From the NCBI RefSeq assembly GCF_030867095.1, contig NC_081828.1, positions 220,317,978 through 220,381,977 on the forward strand: 64,000 nucleotides of DNA, given 5' to 3'. This stretch comes from Alligator mississippiensis (lineage: Eukaryota > Chordata > Crocodylia > Alligatoridae). The notes under the pieces are model-generated. The model had not been told where the DNA came from. It did no database searches and worked only from the letters and a program-made list of their open reading frames with translations. Position numbers and translations under genes: made by a program. Every line of letters begins with the position of its first letter. Position 1 is the stretch's first letter. This document shows, piece by piece, positions 1-10,212 of the stretch.

Positions 1-699
1 AGATCTCAGATGGCTTACTCATGAGTATCATCCAGAGGCAGGTGGAGCTCCCCTCTGGAGGCAGGCAGCTCATTGATCATGAGTTTCAAGACAGAGAGTG
101 AGTTTCAGATGGTCCAGCTTCTCTCTGAGTTTTCATCATGGCCACTGCCCCTCCTCCTGGGCAATCCTTCACTTATATAGCCCTCATGACCTCATTTATG
201 TGATCCAATGAAGGCCAGCAACTGTGGGCTGCGAGCCAACCAGTCTGAAATGCATCACTGGTTGCCGGGCAGACTGGCAGGGTCTTAGCCCCCTCCCAGG
301 CATGTTGGCATTGCTCAGAACAATAGGGAGCTTAAGCCCCACCACCCAGGTGTGTGAGGCCAGTCACATGGGCAGCGGGAGCAGGTTTCCCCCTCCCTCA
401 GGAATGTATCCAGCTCCAGTCACAACTCAGGATCAGAGGTGTCTGCCCTCTGCAGTGACCATGGTAACCAATTTGTCAGATAGCAGAGCTTTGGGGAGAG
501 TCAGATGTTCCGCCACAGCTGCAACTCCAGTTGTGCTTTGCCTTTCCTGATTTCATCCCTGCATGCCCGAGCAATACTCTTATATTACCCCCTGGTCATC
601 TGTCCAGGCTCCCACTTCTTATAAACTCCCTCTTTTGTGTTTAAGCTCACTGAAGAGTTCTCTGCTAATCCACGCTGGTCCCCTGCCATACTTGTTAAT
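1..699. other. Unassigned left edge
   Basis: No gene, RNA or repeat that I recognise. The composition is mixed and both strands are broken by stops. It may be the eroded outer part of the CR1 fragment that follows or part of an LTR, but nothing in the sequence decides this. Confidence 0.3.
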
Positions 700-1480
700 C
701 TTCCTGCCTCTCGGGATGGTTCATTCCTGCACTCTCAGTGAGGTTTCTTTAAATTATAATCAGCTCTCCTGGACTCCGTTCCTCCTCAGACTGGCTTCCC
801 AGAGCATCCTGCTCATAATTTTTCTGATGAAGTCCAAGTCTGGTTTTCTAAAGCCCAAGGTCCATACTCTGCTGATCTTCTTTCTTCCTTTGGTCAGGAT
901 CCCAAACTCAATCATCTTGTGCGCAGTGCTGCCCAACTTGCCATCCACTTCTACATCCCCCACCAATTCTTCCCAGTTCATAAACCATAGGTCAAGAAGA
1001 GCATGGCCCCTAATTGCTCTCCTGAACACTTGCACTAGGAAGTTGTCTCCTACACCGTCCAACAACTTCCTAGATTGCCTGTGCATTGCTGTATTGCCCT
1101 CTCAGCAGATGTCAGGGTGACTGAGCCCTCCATGAGAACCGGGCCCTGTGGGCTGGACATTTCTGCTAGTTGTCTGAAGAAAGCTTCATCTACCTCATCC
1201 TCCAGGTCTGGGGTCTATAGCAGACACCCAACATGGCATCAGCCTTGCTGCTTTCCCCTCTAACCTGAACCCAGAGACTATCAAAAGACCTATCTCCAGT
1301 TTCATATTGAAGCTCTGACAACTATACAGCTTTTTTACACACAGCACAACTCTTCCTCCTCTTCTCCCCCACCTGTCCTTTCTGGACAGTCTGTACCCAT
1401 CCATGACACTACTTCAGTCATGCGAGCTATCCCACCAAGCCTCTGTTTTTCTAATCATGGATAGTTCCTTGACTATGAGT
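700..1480 (-). repeat. Old CR1 LINE fragment, endonuclease part of ORF2
   Basis: Minus-strand translation gives degraded pieces of the CR1 ORF2 apurinic-type endonuclease. Near 1380 there is MDGYRLSRKDRWGRRGG, matching the YRLYRKDRSGKKGG of the better copy at 10213-13078, and near 840 FRKPDLDFIRKIM matches its FRKADLNALRRLV. Several frame changes and stops separate the pieces, so this is an old, dead copy. The outer limits are approximate. Confidence 0.7.
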
Positions 1481-1859
1481 TTGGAGACAGTTCAGCCTTT
1501 TGACACCTGACAGGACTGCTGTGGTCCTTTAAGCCTGCAAAGCATATCCTTGACATGAGTGCATTGAGGAGCTAGCTCCTGTGCACAGGCTATAATTATA
1601 TAACTTGTTTTTCTGTGAAAAGTCTGAGAAAATGGCCTATTAGCACATATTCCAGTCTATCTGAAGCAGGAGGGTCCTGGTGCTGAGGAGGAGAGTATGG
1701 ATAGAGGACAGAAAGAAGTACGTTTATAAAACAACAACAAACCCAAATAAAACCTGTTGATGAACTACAAAAGCTGACCTCGCTGGTGACTGTGTGACCA
1801 AAGGACTATAAATATCACCACCTTGAACAGAGGAGAAACAAGCTGCTTCTTCCCCAGTT
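1481..1859. other. Unassigned spacer
   Basis: AT-leaning sequence with an A-rich patch near 1725-1750. I see no gene or known repeat. Confidence 0.3.
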
Positions 1860-2060
1860 CTGATTGTGTCTGAAGTGGGAAAAACATCTGATCTCCCTTC
1901 AGGTGAACCAGCGTCTCCGACAGTGGTGCCACCAAGAAGCCTTCGGCATCTACAACCACGGTGCCCACTTCGAGGACAGAGGACTCTTGGGGAGAGACAG
2001 CATCCACCTCAGGCAGAAAGGTAAGTCTCTTTTCTTGGCCAGGATGGCCGATCTCTAAGA
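1860..2060 (+). repeat. CR1-type LINE ORF1 fragment, C-terminal end of the esterase-like domain
   Basis: The plus strand encodes about 64 residues with VNQRLRQWCHQEAFGIYNHG, then DRGLLGRDSIHLRQKGK, ending in a stop after ARMADL. The order W-C-GFG-Y/F-H-LL-D-IHL-GK is typical of the end of the SGNH-hydrolase (esterase) domain carried by ORF1 of many CR1-clade LINEs, with the catalytic D and H in the D-x-IHL block. This is the only ORF1 piece I find, which is expected because CR1 copies are nearly all 5'-truncated. I infer a rearranged or independent relic. Confidence 0.6.
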
Positions 2061-2769
2061 TACGGCTTTAAACTAAGATCACTGGGGGATGGGGAGGCGC
2101 TAACTGGATCCTACCCAGGGACCAATATACAGTGTAGTCCAGGCGGTCCTCCAAGAGCTACCCCCCTCTCCAATTGAATGGATCAGAGCAGGTGCACAAG
2201 CTCTGCGGGAGCTCCTCCCCCTATAGAGTAGAGCCAGACCACCAATGGGGACTTAACTGTATACCTTGTAATGAGAGAACAGTAGTGGGAACATAACCAA
2301 TATAAACCAGGGGTACAGCGGATGCTACAATGCCCTGAGGGGGCAGGATTCAACAAGGGTTAGGCACTTACAATCGTAGATATATTCATCAAGTTGACAA
2401 AAGACAGAAATAACAAAATATAAAACACAGACCGCAGAACAAACAATATTGGTGGGTGAAATATAAAAGGCACAAAATACAAAACATGAAATAACAAGAA
2501 GCATAGGACCTAGGTACCTTGAGGGGGGGAAAGACACCTTGTTCCCGTTCCACTGCAGCACAGATTTCTCCCTCTCACTTCACTCACACCTACGTGATCC
2601 CAGCTGGGACTTGCATTCAGCTCGCCATGTGGCAGGCAGAAACTCTACCGCACAACCACCAGTGCTCATGCTGCCCCAAGCTGCTAGGGGTCTTGACCTT
2701 TCAGGTGCCCTGGCCTCACGTCGAGCTTCCTGGCCTCTTGCTGGAAGAGCTGGAAGCGGAGCTGGGAAC
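2061..2769. other. Unassigned spacer with a possible degenerate tRNA-like stretch
   Basis: No coding region is supported. Around 2590-2670 a minus-strand reading vaguely resembles the A/B-box layout of a tRNA-derived SINE, but it is too diverged for a call. The 2340-2510 part is A-rich. Confidence 0.25.
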
Positions 2770-4033
2770 CTCTCAGGGACATACAAGAGATGGCCGAAGT
2801 AATCGCAGAGAACCTGGCAAAGGTCTTTCAAAAATCACTGGCCTCTGGAGAAATGCTAGAAGACTGGAAGAGGGCCAGTGTTGTGCACATCTTCAAGAAG
2901 GGGAAGTGTGAAGACCCGGGAAACTACAGGCTGATTAGCTTAACTCCTATTCCAGGGAAAATCCTAGAAACATGCATCAAAGAGGCTATATGTGACAAAC
3001 TTGCGGCAGGCATGATACTGAAAAACAGCCAGCATGGCTTCATCACAGACAGGACTTGTCTGGCCAACCTCATTTCTTTCTATGATTAGGTGACTCATCA
3101 CCTGGAGAAGACAAAAGCGGTTATCATATACCTCGACTTCCAGAAAGTCTTTGATGTGGTATCCCATGAAATACTGATCAGAAAACTAGAAGATATCAGG
3201 CTCAACTGCAGGACTGACAAGTGGGTGTGAAACCGGTTGCAGGGTAGATGCAGAGTCCAAATGAATGGATCGGTGTTGTCCTGGTGAGATGTGGGCAGCG
3301 GCATACCCCAGTGGTCAGTACTTGGCCCAGTTCCATTCAATATCTTCATCAACAACCTGGATGAGGGGGTGAAAAGCCCATTGGCCAAGTTTGCAGAAGA
3401 CACCAGGATATGGGGTTGTGCGGACACACCTGCAGATGAAGAGGCTGCAGATGCAAGCAGACATAGACAGGCTGGCATCGTGGGCAGAACGGAGCCAGAT
3501 GTAGAGAAATGCAAAGTGCTGCAAAGTGCTGCGTCTGGGAAGGAAGAACCCCCAGCTGCGAATCACTAACCTGAGCAGCACTACAAATGAAAGGGATCTG
3601 GGGGTAAGCATAGACCCCAGCATGATTATGAGCCGGCAATGCGAAACAGTAGCCGCTAGGGCCAATAAAGCTCGGGCATGCATCAATCGATGCATCTTCA
3701 GTAAATCCAAAGGAGTGATTCTCCTGCTTTACTCAACATCGGTGCGGCCGCAGCTGGAGTATCGAGTCCAGTTCTGGACGTGCTAAAGCTCAAGAGGGTC
3801 CAGAGAAGGGTCACCCATATAATCAGGGACTTGCACGGCAAGTCATACGAGGAGAGGCTGAGGGATCTCGGACTCTTCAGCCTAAAGAAGAGAAGGCTGA
3901 GAGGGGACCTGAATGCGGCTTATCGCTGTATCGGAGGTGTACATCAGGGGCTAAGGGGTCCATTACCACTTCCCTTTAGTAAATCCATCAATGGCGCTGT
4001 TACTTCAGTGAAATGCAGGATGAACTGGCAGTA
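2770..4033 (+). repeat. Old CR1 LINE fragment, reverse transcriptase
   Basis: Broken plus-strand ORF2 reverse transcriptase. Visible blocks are EDWKRASVVHIFKKGK (fingers), YLDFQKVFDVVSHEIL (palm A), GSGIPQWSVLGPVPFNIFI, and FAEDTRIWG where active CR1 has FADDTKLWG. Stops and a degenerate catalytic D show it is inactive. It belongs to another subfamily than the neighbouring copies and abuts an oppositely oriented CR1 at 4034. Confidence 0.8.
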
Positions 4034-5750
4034 GTTTCATAGTTTCATAGTAGGTAGGGTCGGAAGGGACCTGAGCAGATCATCAAGTCCAACCCCCTGC
4101 CACAAGAAAGAGCACTGGGGTCAAATGACCCTGGCTAGGTGTTCATCCAGCCTCCTTTTGAAGACCCCCTGGGTAGGAGCCAGCACCACTTCCCTTGGAA
4201 GTTGGTTCCAGATCCTAGCCGCCCTGACAGTGAAGTAGTGCCTCCTGATGTCTAGTCTACATCTACTCTCAGTCAACTTTTGGCCATTATTCTTCATTAC
4301 TCCCTGTAGTGCTCAGGGGGAACAGGGACTTTCCCATAGCCTGCTGGTCCCCCTTGGTCAACTTGTAGACAGCCACCAGATCCCCCTCAGGCTCCTCTTG
4401 TGAAGGCTGAACAGGTTCAGGTCCCGTCGCCTCTCCTCGTATGGCCTGCCCTGCTGACCCCTGATCATGCGAGCGGCCCTCCTCTGGACCCTCTCCGTGC
4501 TGTTCACATCCCTCCTGAAGTGCGGCGCCCAGAACTGGACACAGTACTCCAGCTGCGGCCTGACCAGTGCCGCATAGAGGGGGAGGATCACCTCCTTGGA
4601 CCTGCTCGAGATGCATCTGTGGACGCACGACAAGGTGCGGTTGGGCTTCCTGACCGTGTCCCCACACTGCCAGCCCATGTTCATTTTGGAATCAGTAATG
4701 ACTCCAAGATCCTTTTCTGCCTCTGCACTGATGAGAAGGGAGTTCCCAGCCTGTAGGTCTGCTGCTGGTTCCTCCTCCCCAGGTGCAGCACCTTGCGTTT
4801 GTCAGTATTGAATCCCATCCTGTTCTCATCCGCCCACCCCGTAACCTGTCTAGATCTAGTTGTAGCCTGTCCCTCTCCTCCAGCGTGCCCACTTCTCCCC
4901 ACATCTTAGTGTCATCCACGAATTTGAACAAGGTGCTTTTCACCCCCTCGTCCAAGTTGCTGATGAAGATGTTGAACAGTGCGGGCCCGAGGACTGAGCC
5001 CTGGGGGACCCCACTGCCCACATCCCTCCAGGCTGAAAAAGACCCATCCACCACCACTCTCTGAGTGTGGTCTGCCAGCCAATTTGCAACCCATCTGACT
5101 GTGTAGGCTTCGATGCCACAGTCACCTAATTTCTTAATGAGAATGGGGTGGGAGACCGTGTCGAAGGCCTTCCTGAAGTCCAGAAAGACTATGTCCACCG
5201 CGACACCTGCATCCAAGGATTTTGTGACCTGGTCATAGAAGACCACCAGGTTGGTCTGACAGGACCTGCCCATGATGAACCCATGTTGGTTGCCCCAAGC
5301 ATGATCCCCCCTGCTGGTTCCTCACAGATGTGCTCCTGGATAATTTTCTCAAAGAACTTCCCAAGGACCAAGGGAAGACTAATGGGCCTGTAGTCTCCTG
5401 GGTCCTCCTTCCTCCCTTTTTTGAAAATGGGGACCACATTGGCCCATTTCCAGTCCTCTGGCACCTCACCAGAGCACCACGAGTGCTCGTAAAGCCGTGC
5501 CAGGGGTCCTGCAATGACCTCTGCCAATTCCTTCAGCACTCGGGGGTGGAGATCATCAGGACCTGCTGACTTGAACACATCTAGACCCACCAGAAGTTCT
5601 CTGACTAGGTCCTCGCTGACCCTGGGCCTGGCAGCGACTCCCCTAGGTCCGTCAGGGATCCCAGTGGGGGGGATGCCCCAGTCCCTGCTCAAGAAGATGG
5701 AGGCAAAGAAATTGTTAAAGAGGTTAGCTTTGTCATCTGGTATGACCAAG
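4034..5750 (-). repeat. 5'-truncated CR1 LINE, ORF2 reverse transcriptase plus 3' end
   Basis: The 3' end lies at 4034 with short TTTCATAG-like repeats, as usual for CR1 tails. Minus-strand reading gives VIPDDKANLFNNFFASIF, then VFLDFRKAFDTVSHPIL, GSGVPQGSVLGPALFNIFI and FVDDTKMWG, then the [17 protein letters not shown] thumb block. The frame shifts more than once, so it is a dead copy truncated just upstream of the RT domain. Confidence 0.9.
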
Positions 5751-6041
5751 TAATAAAAGCATTGACCTTCATCCCCAACATCAGTAGTAACCGGCTAATC
5801 CTAGGAAGGCTCTCGTTTGTTTCCTCATCTGGAGTGGAGTGTAGTCTCAAATCACCTTTATCTTGTCTGTTAGAGGATTAATATGCCCTTGGCCTACCAT
5901 GATACCTAAATACTTAGCCTCTGCTTTTCCTAGCACACGTTTTCTGGGATTTGCTGTCAGCCCAGTTAATTGTAACTCATGTAGGACTGCCCAGAGAGCT
6001 TCTAAATGTTGGTCCTAGTCATCGTTATATATAATATCATC
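5751..6041 (-). mobile_element. Ty3/Gypsy-type LTR retrotransposon relic (reverse transcriptase piece)
   Basis: Minus-strand reading shows the Metaviridae RT order: DDIIY, then LTANPRK, then LGKAEAKYLGIMVGQG, then RAFLGLAGYY at the low-coordinate end. This order is diagnostic of Ty3/Gypsy rather than CR1. Only a palm-to-thumb piece is left. It is a broken fossil, old and with a few breaks, cut at one side by the CR1 at 4034-5750 and at the other by the CR1 at 6042-8504. Confidence 0.75.
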
Positions 6042-8504
6042 TAAAGGCAAGGGATGTAGCTGTCATGGGTGATCTAAATTACCCGGACATCTGCTGAGAG
6101 GAGCAGTCAGCCAGGTCGGACCGTTCCAGGAGGTTCCTGGCCAAGATACAGGACCTCCACTTGACCCTGGAGGTGCACAGTCCCACCAGAGGAAATGCCC
6201 TGTTGGACCTGGTCCTGGCCACAGGCAATGATCTGGTAAGGGGGCTCCAGGTCCTGGACCACCTGGGTGATAGCGATCATCACCTGCTGGAATTCATCAT
6301 CCAGCGCAGGGTGACAAGGGCCTGCAGCAAGGCGGTAGCCCTAGACTTCAAAAGGGTCAACTTCAACAAGTTGAGGAGATTGGTGGGAGAGGCGCTGGGG
6401 TTCTCAAGGACAGGGGAACTCAGTGCCCAAGATGAGTGGTCATTCCTTAAGGAGATGATACTCAGGGCCCAAGGGGTGACGATCCCAACAAGAAGCAAGC
6501 GGGGCAAGAGTGCCCAAAACCCCCCCTGGCTTACTAAGGATGTCCAGGAATGCCTGGTTGCCAAAAAGGCGGCGTACACCCAGTGGAAGGCAGGGGCGAT
6601 CTCCAAAGAGGAGTACACCTCCACTGCTCGGGCCTGTAGGGGGGCTGTTAGGAAAGCTAAGGTGAACATAGAGCTAGGACTAGCCTCCAAGATGAAAGAT
6701 AATAAAAAGTCCTTTTTCAAATATATAGGGAGGATGAAGAAGGCGCTGGGAAATGTGGGGCCCCTGCAAGATGCGCTGGGCAATCTGGTGGTTGCGCCAG
6801 AGGAGAAGGCAGACCTCTTTAACAAATTCTTCACCTCCGTTTTCTTGTGCAGGGACTGGGACTCCCCCACCATGTTTCAAGATGGACTCAAGGGAAACGC
6901 CTCCAGACCTAAGGTTGAGGAGGACCGGGTTAGAGTGCTTCTGGAGGGGCTGGATGTGTTCAAGTCAGCAGGTCCAGATGCTCTCCACCCCAGGGTGTTG
7001 AGGGAGCTAGCACGGGTTATTGCAGGGCCCTTGGCATGGCTTTACGAGCACTCGTGGTGCTCGGGCCGGGTGCCAGATGATTGGAGGGTGGCCAATGTGG
7101 CCCCCATCTTTAAAAAGGGAGGAGGGAGGGCCCGGGCAACTATAGGCCCATCAGTCTTACCTCAATCCTGGGGAAACTCTTTGAGAAGATCATCAAGGAG
7201 CACATCTGTGATGGGCTGGCATCGGGGATAATGCTTAAGGGCAACCAGCACAGTTTCATTAGAGGCAGGTCATGTCAGACCAACCTGATTGCCTTTTACG
7301 ATCAGGTCACAAAAGCATTGGAAGCAGTGTCGCCGTGGATGTAGTCTTTCTGGACTTCAGCAAGGCCTTTGACACTGTCTCTCACCCCATCCTCATTAAA
7401 AACTAGGCAACTGTGGCATCGATGCCTACACAGTCAGATGGATTGTGAATTGGCTGAAGGGTCGTACTCAGAGGGTGGTGGTGGATGGGTCATATTTGAC
7501 TTGGGGGGAAGTGGGCAGCGGAGTCCCCCAGGCCTCAGTCCTTGGGCCCACACTGTTCAATTTCTTTATCAGCGATTTGGATGATGTGGTGAAAAGCAAC
7601 CTGTTCAAATTTGCTGATGATACCAAAATTTGGGGTGAGGTGGGCATGCTAGTAGGGAGGGAAAGACTGCAGCAAGACCTGGATAGGTTGCAGGGGTGGG
7701 CTAACAAAAACAGGATGCGTTTCAATACAGACAGGTGCAGGGTGCTGCACGTGGGCAGTAGTAACCAGCAGCACACTTATAAGATGGGAAACTCCCCTCT
7801 TGAGAGCACAGAGGCAGAAAGGGATCTTGGAGTCATCATTGACTCCAAGATGAACATGGGCCGACAATGCGAGGTCACGGTCGGCAGGGCTAACCGGACC
7901 CTATCGTGCATCCACAGGTGCATCTCGAGCAGGGCCAAGGAGGTGATCCTCCCCCTCTACGCGACACTGGTCAGGCCGCAGCTGGAGTACTGCGTCCAGT
8001 TCTGGGCACCCCACTTTAAGAGGGATGTGGACAACATTGAGAGGGTCCAGAGGAGGCCACCCGCATGATCCGGGGACAGCAGGGCAGACCCTACAATGAG
8101 AGGCGACGGGACCTGAACCTGTTCAGCCTTCACAAGAGAAGGCTGAGGGGGGACCTGGTGACCATCTATAAACTCACTGGGGGGACCAGAAGGGTTTGGG
8201 GGAGACCCTGTTTCCCCCAGCACCCCCCGGGATAACAAGGAATAATGGCCACAAGTTGTTGGAGAGTAGTTTTAGATTAGACATCCGTAGGAACTACTTC
8301 ACAGTCAGGGCGGCTAGGATCTGGAACCGACTTCCAAGGGAAGTGGTGCTGGCTCCTACCCTGGGGGGCTTTAAGAAGCGGCTCGATGCCTACCTGGCTG
8401 GGGTCATTTGAGCCCAGTTTTCCTCCTGCCCAGGCGGGGGTCGGACCTGAAGATCTACAAGGTCCTTTCCGACCCGACTTGTATGATTCTATGATTGTAT
8501 GAAT
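6042..8504 (+). repeat. CR1 LINE, endonuclease C-part through 3' end, flanked by an 8-bp target-site duplication
   Basis: ORF2 begins inside the endonuclease (VAVMGDLNYPDIC), followed by RGNALLDLVLA and GDSDHHLLEF, the linker, the RT with FLDFSKAFDTVSHPIL, GSGVPQASVLGP and FADDTKIWG, and the usual end ARIWNRLPREVVLAPTLG. The long early frame (6161-7231) is followed by frame changes near 7120 and 7400, so it is not functional. The 3' tail is TATGATTCTATGATTGTATGA. ATATCATC at 6034-6041 recurs at 8505-8512, which fits a target-site duplication and a moderately young insertion. Confidence 0.9.
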
Positions 8505-8596
8505 ATATCATCCAGCCTTGTGACCAGCAACTTTTGCTGAGATTACTTTTAATATATCATCCAGCCTTTTGACAAGCAGCTTTTTCTGAGACACAG
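8505..8596. repeat. Two tandem units of about 45-50 bp
   Basis: ATATATCATCCAGCCTT is repeated with its following GACNAGCANCTTTTNCTGAGA block at about 8503 and 8552. The units differ at several bases. The first unit overlaps the target-site duplication of the CR1 just before it. Confidence 0.6.
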
Positions 8597-8650
8597 GAAA
8601 AAACTTCATTCAGCTGCACACCCAGTACTCCCCAAAATTCACATCGTTAC

Positions 8651-9407
8651 TGTAACAGAGTCCTGGCTGCAAGTCTGTTACTTAGAAGGGGTAACAGCTG
8701 ACGAGGATTAACACAGCTGGGAAATGGGAAACACCATGCCTCAGGAAGCCAATGAGGACCCAGAGGGAAGAATAAGAGGCGGAGAAGATCTCCCAGGTTT
8801 GCCTTCGGGCACACACTGAGTGAGAAGCGGGAACGAGGGTCCTGTCGGGCAAGACCAAGAGGCAGTGCCAGGGATTGAGACTCCCCTCCCCTCCTGCAAC
8901 TGGAGACCGGGATCACAATGCCCAGTAGGTTGCCACCTACCTGAGAAGCCAGCTCCAGTGGTGAGTCACAGGAACAGAGCAGGGAAGCAGCGACAAGCTA
9001 CAGCTCCTAGGTGGTTGGGACTTGCGGAGAGAGAGAAGAGGAGCGAGCGGAGAGTCCAGGAGAGAGTCACGCTCCATTCATGGACTCAAGCCACAGTCAG
9101 GGTGAATCACCGGTTCTGGCGCTAATCAACTGATGGACAAATAACGTCTAGTTTATCGCCTGTGACCATTCCCAAGGAGTTCCTTGGCAGATCCCCATAA
9201 TTTGCTCTTTTTGCCTGGCGTTCACAGTGAAACTAAGACCAGGCTGCAAACAATAAAGTACCATTAACCAGAGACCATTGCCAGCGTGTTCCTTCCCGCG
9301 GGTACCGGCGCATAACAACTTTTCCTCCCCAGGAATTGGTGAAGATCAAAAGTCGTGGCAGGCAAGAATCGCGGGAAAAGCAGGTCCCCAGGGCAGACAC
9401 GCTGACA
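8651..9407 (+). mobile_element. Solo LTR with perfect 5-bp target-site duplication
   Basis: The block starts TGTAACAG and ends CTGACA. It is flanked by GTTAC at 8646-8650 and again at 9408-9412, a perfect 5-bp duplication. A polyadenylation signal, CAATAAAG, lies near 9250, followed by about 150 bp of U5-like sequence with the motif GTGGCAGGCAAG at 9355-9366. This is a solo LTR of a retrovirus-like or Gypsy-like element; no internal part is attached. The intact duplication suggests a fairly young insertion. Confidence 0.85.
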
Positions 9408-9412
9408 GTTAC

Positions 9413-9699
9413 CCTAACAACGCTAACATATTCTTAAAATGCCATTTTATACTCTAAATACTATTTCATTTACAAAAACATACATAAAGGAAAACAAATG
9501 CTAAATCAATTAAATAACAACAACAACAAAAATCCAGAATCTTGTTTAGGATGGAGCTGTCAGAGGTTTTGGGTAGGGCCTTGATCAGAAGGACTTGGGG
9601 GCCCCCCGAGAGCAGCACTGGAGAGTGGGACTTCTGCATGCCACATATCACGTGTCCCACCGCAGGACAGGGATTTGGAGCTAGGCTGCATCTGAAAAA
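9413..9699. other. A-rich spacer, probably retroviral flank
   Basis: Contains an A-rich stretch near 9460-9540. Minus-strand readings are short and I cannot place them; they lie directly downstream of the retroviral integrase relic and may be part of it. Confidence 0.3.
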
Positions 9700-10212
9700 C
9701 AAAACTAAGAGGAGCTCTGCTGCAATTACTTATTGCCCTTCTGCTCCTTCAGTTGTGAGGAGTGGTACCACTTGCACATTTTTGCCTTATCATTATGGAT
9801 TTCAACTTGATATACAGTAGGGCTGACTTTGTTAATTATGTACACTGGGCCTTTCCACACAGCAGAGAAAGCATCCTTAGCATCCCAGGCTCAATACTTT
9901 ACTTGATCTCCCACCTGCCACTCTAGGTTTTAACAGAGGGCCCAAGTGTTTGTCCATCTTAGCATAATTCTTTTCAGAGTGGCTGCAACCTGACAGTGAG
10001 CTTCAGAAATGGTAGCTAACAAGTTGCCCATCCCAGTGTCATTTAGAACATGAGGTTGCAAAGAACCTGGGCTGGCATCTCCCAACCACCAATGTTCAGG
10101 AAGGCACAGAAGGCATCCTGTCATAGCTTCACGTGGGGAAAATCCATGGGCTGCTTGAGTTCCTGATAGCCATCAAGACCAGAGGTAACTTTTCATCCCA
10201 GTCTTTGCCTTC
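9700..10212 (-). mobile_element. Retroviral integrase relic, C-terminal part
   Basis: The minus strand shows the end of a retroviral integrase core: a DEKLPLVLMAIRN-like block followed by a PREAMTG block, corresponding to the LPLALLRIRN and SPFEALTG blocks of retroviral pol. It continues the relic at 14176-16345; the two parts are separated by a CR1 and an LTR-like block. It is a broken fossil with several breaks. The closest group is uncertain, probably gammaretrovirus-like. Confidence 0.6.

Noticed and set aside
2590-2670. Possible tRNA gene or SINE head
   Set aside because: Box spacing and stem pairing are too poor to support either.
8820-9125. 101-codon frame in the 8651-9407 block
   Set aside because: It is within a solo LTR and has no recognisable domain.
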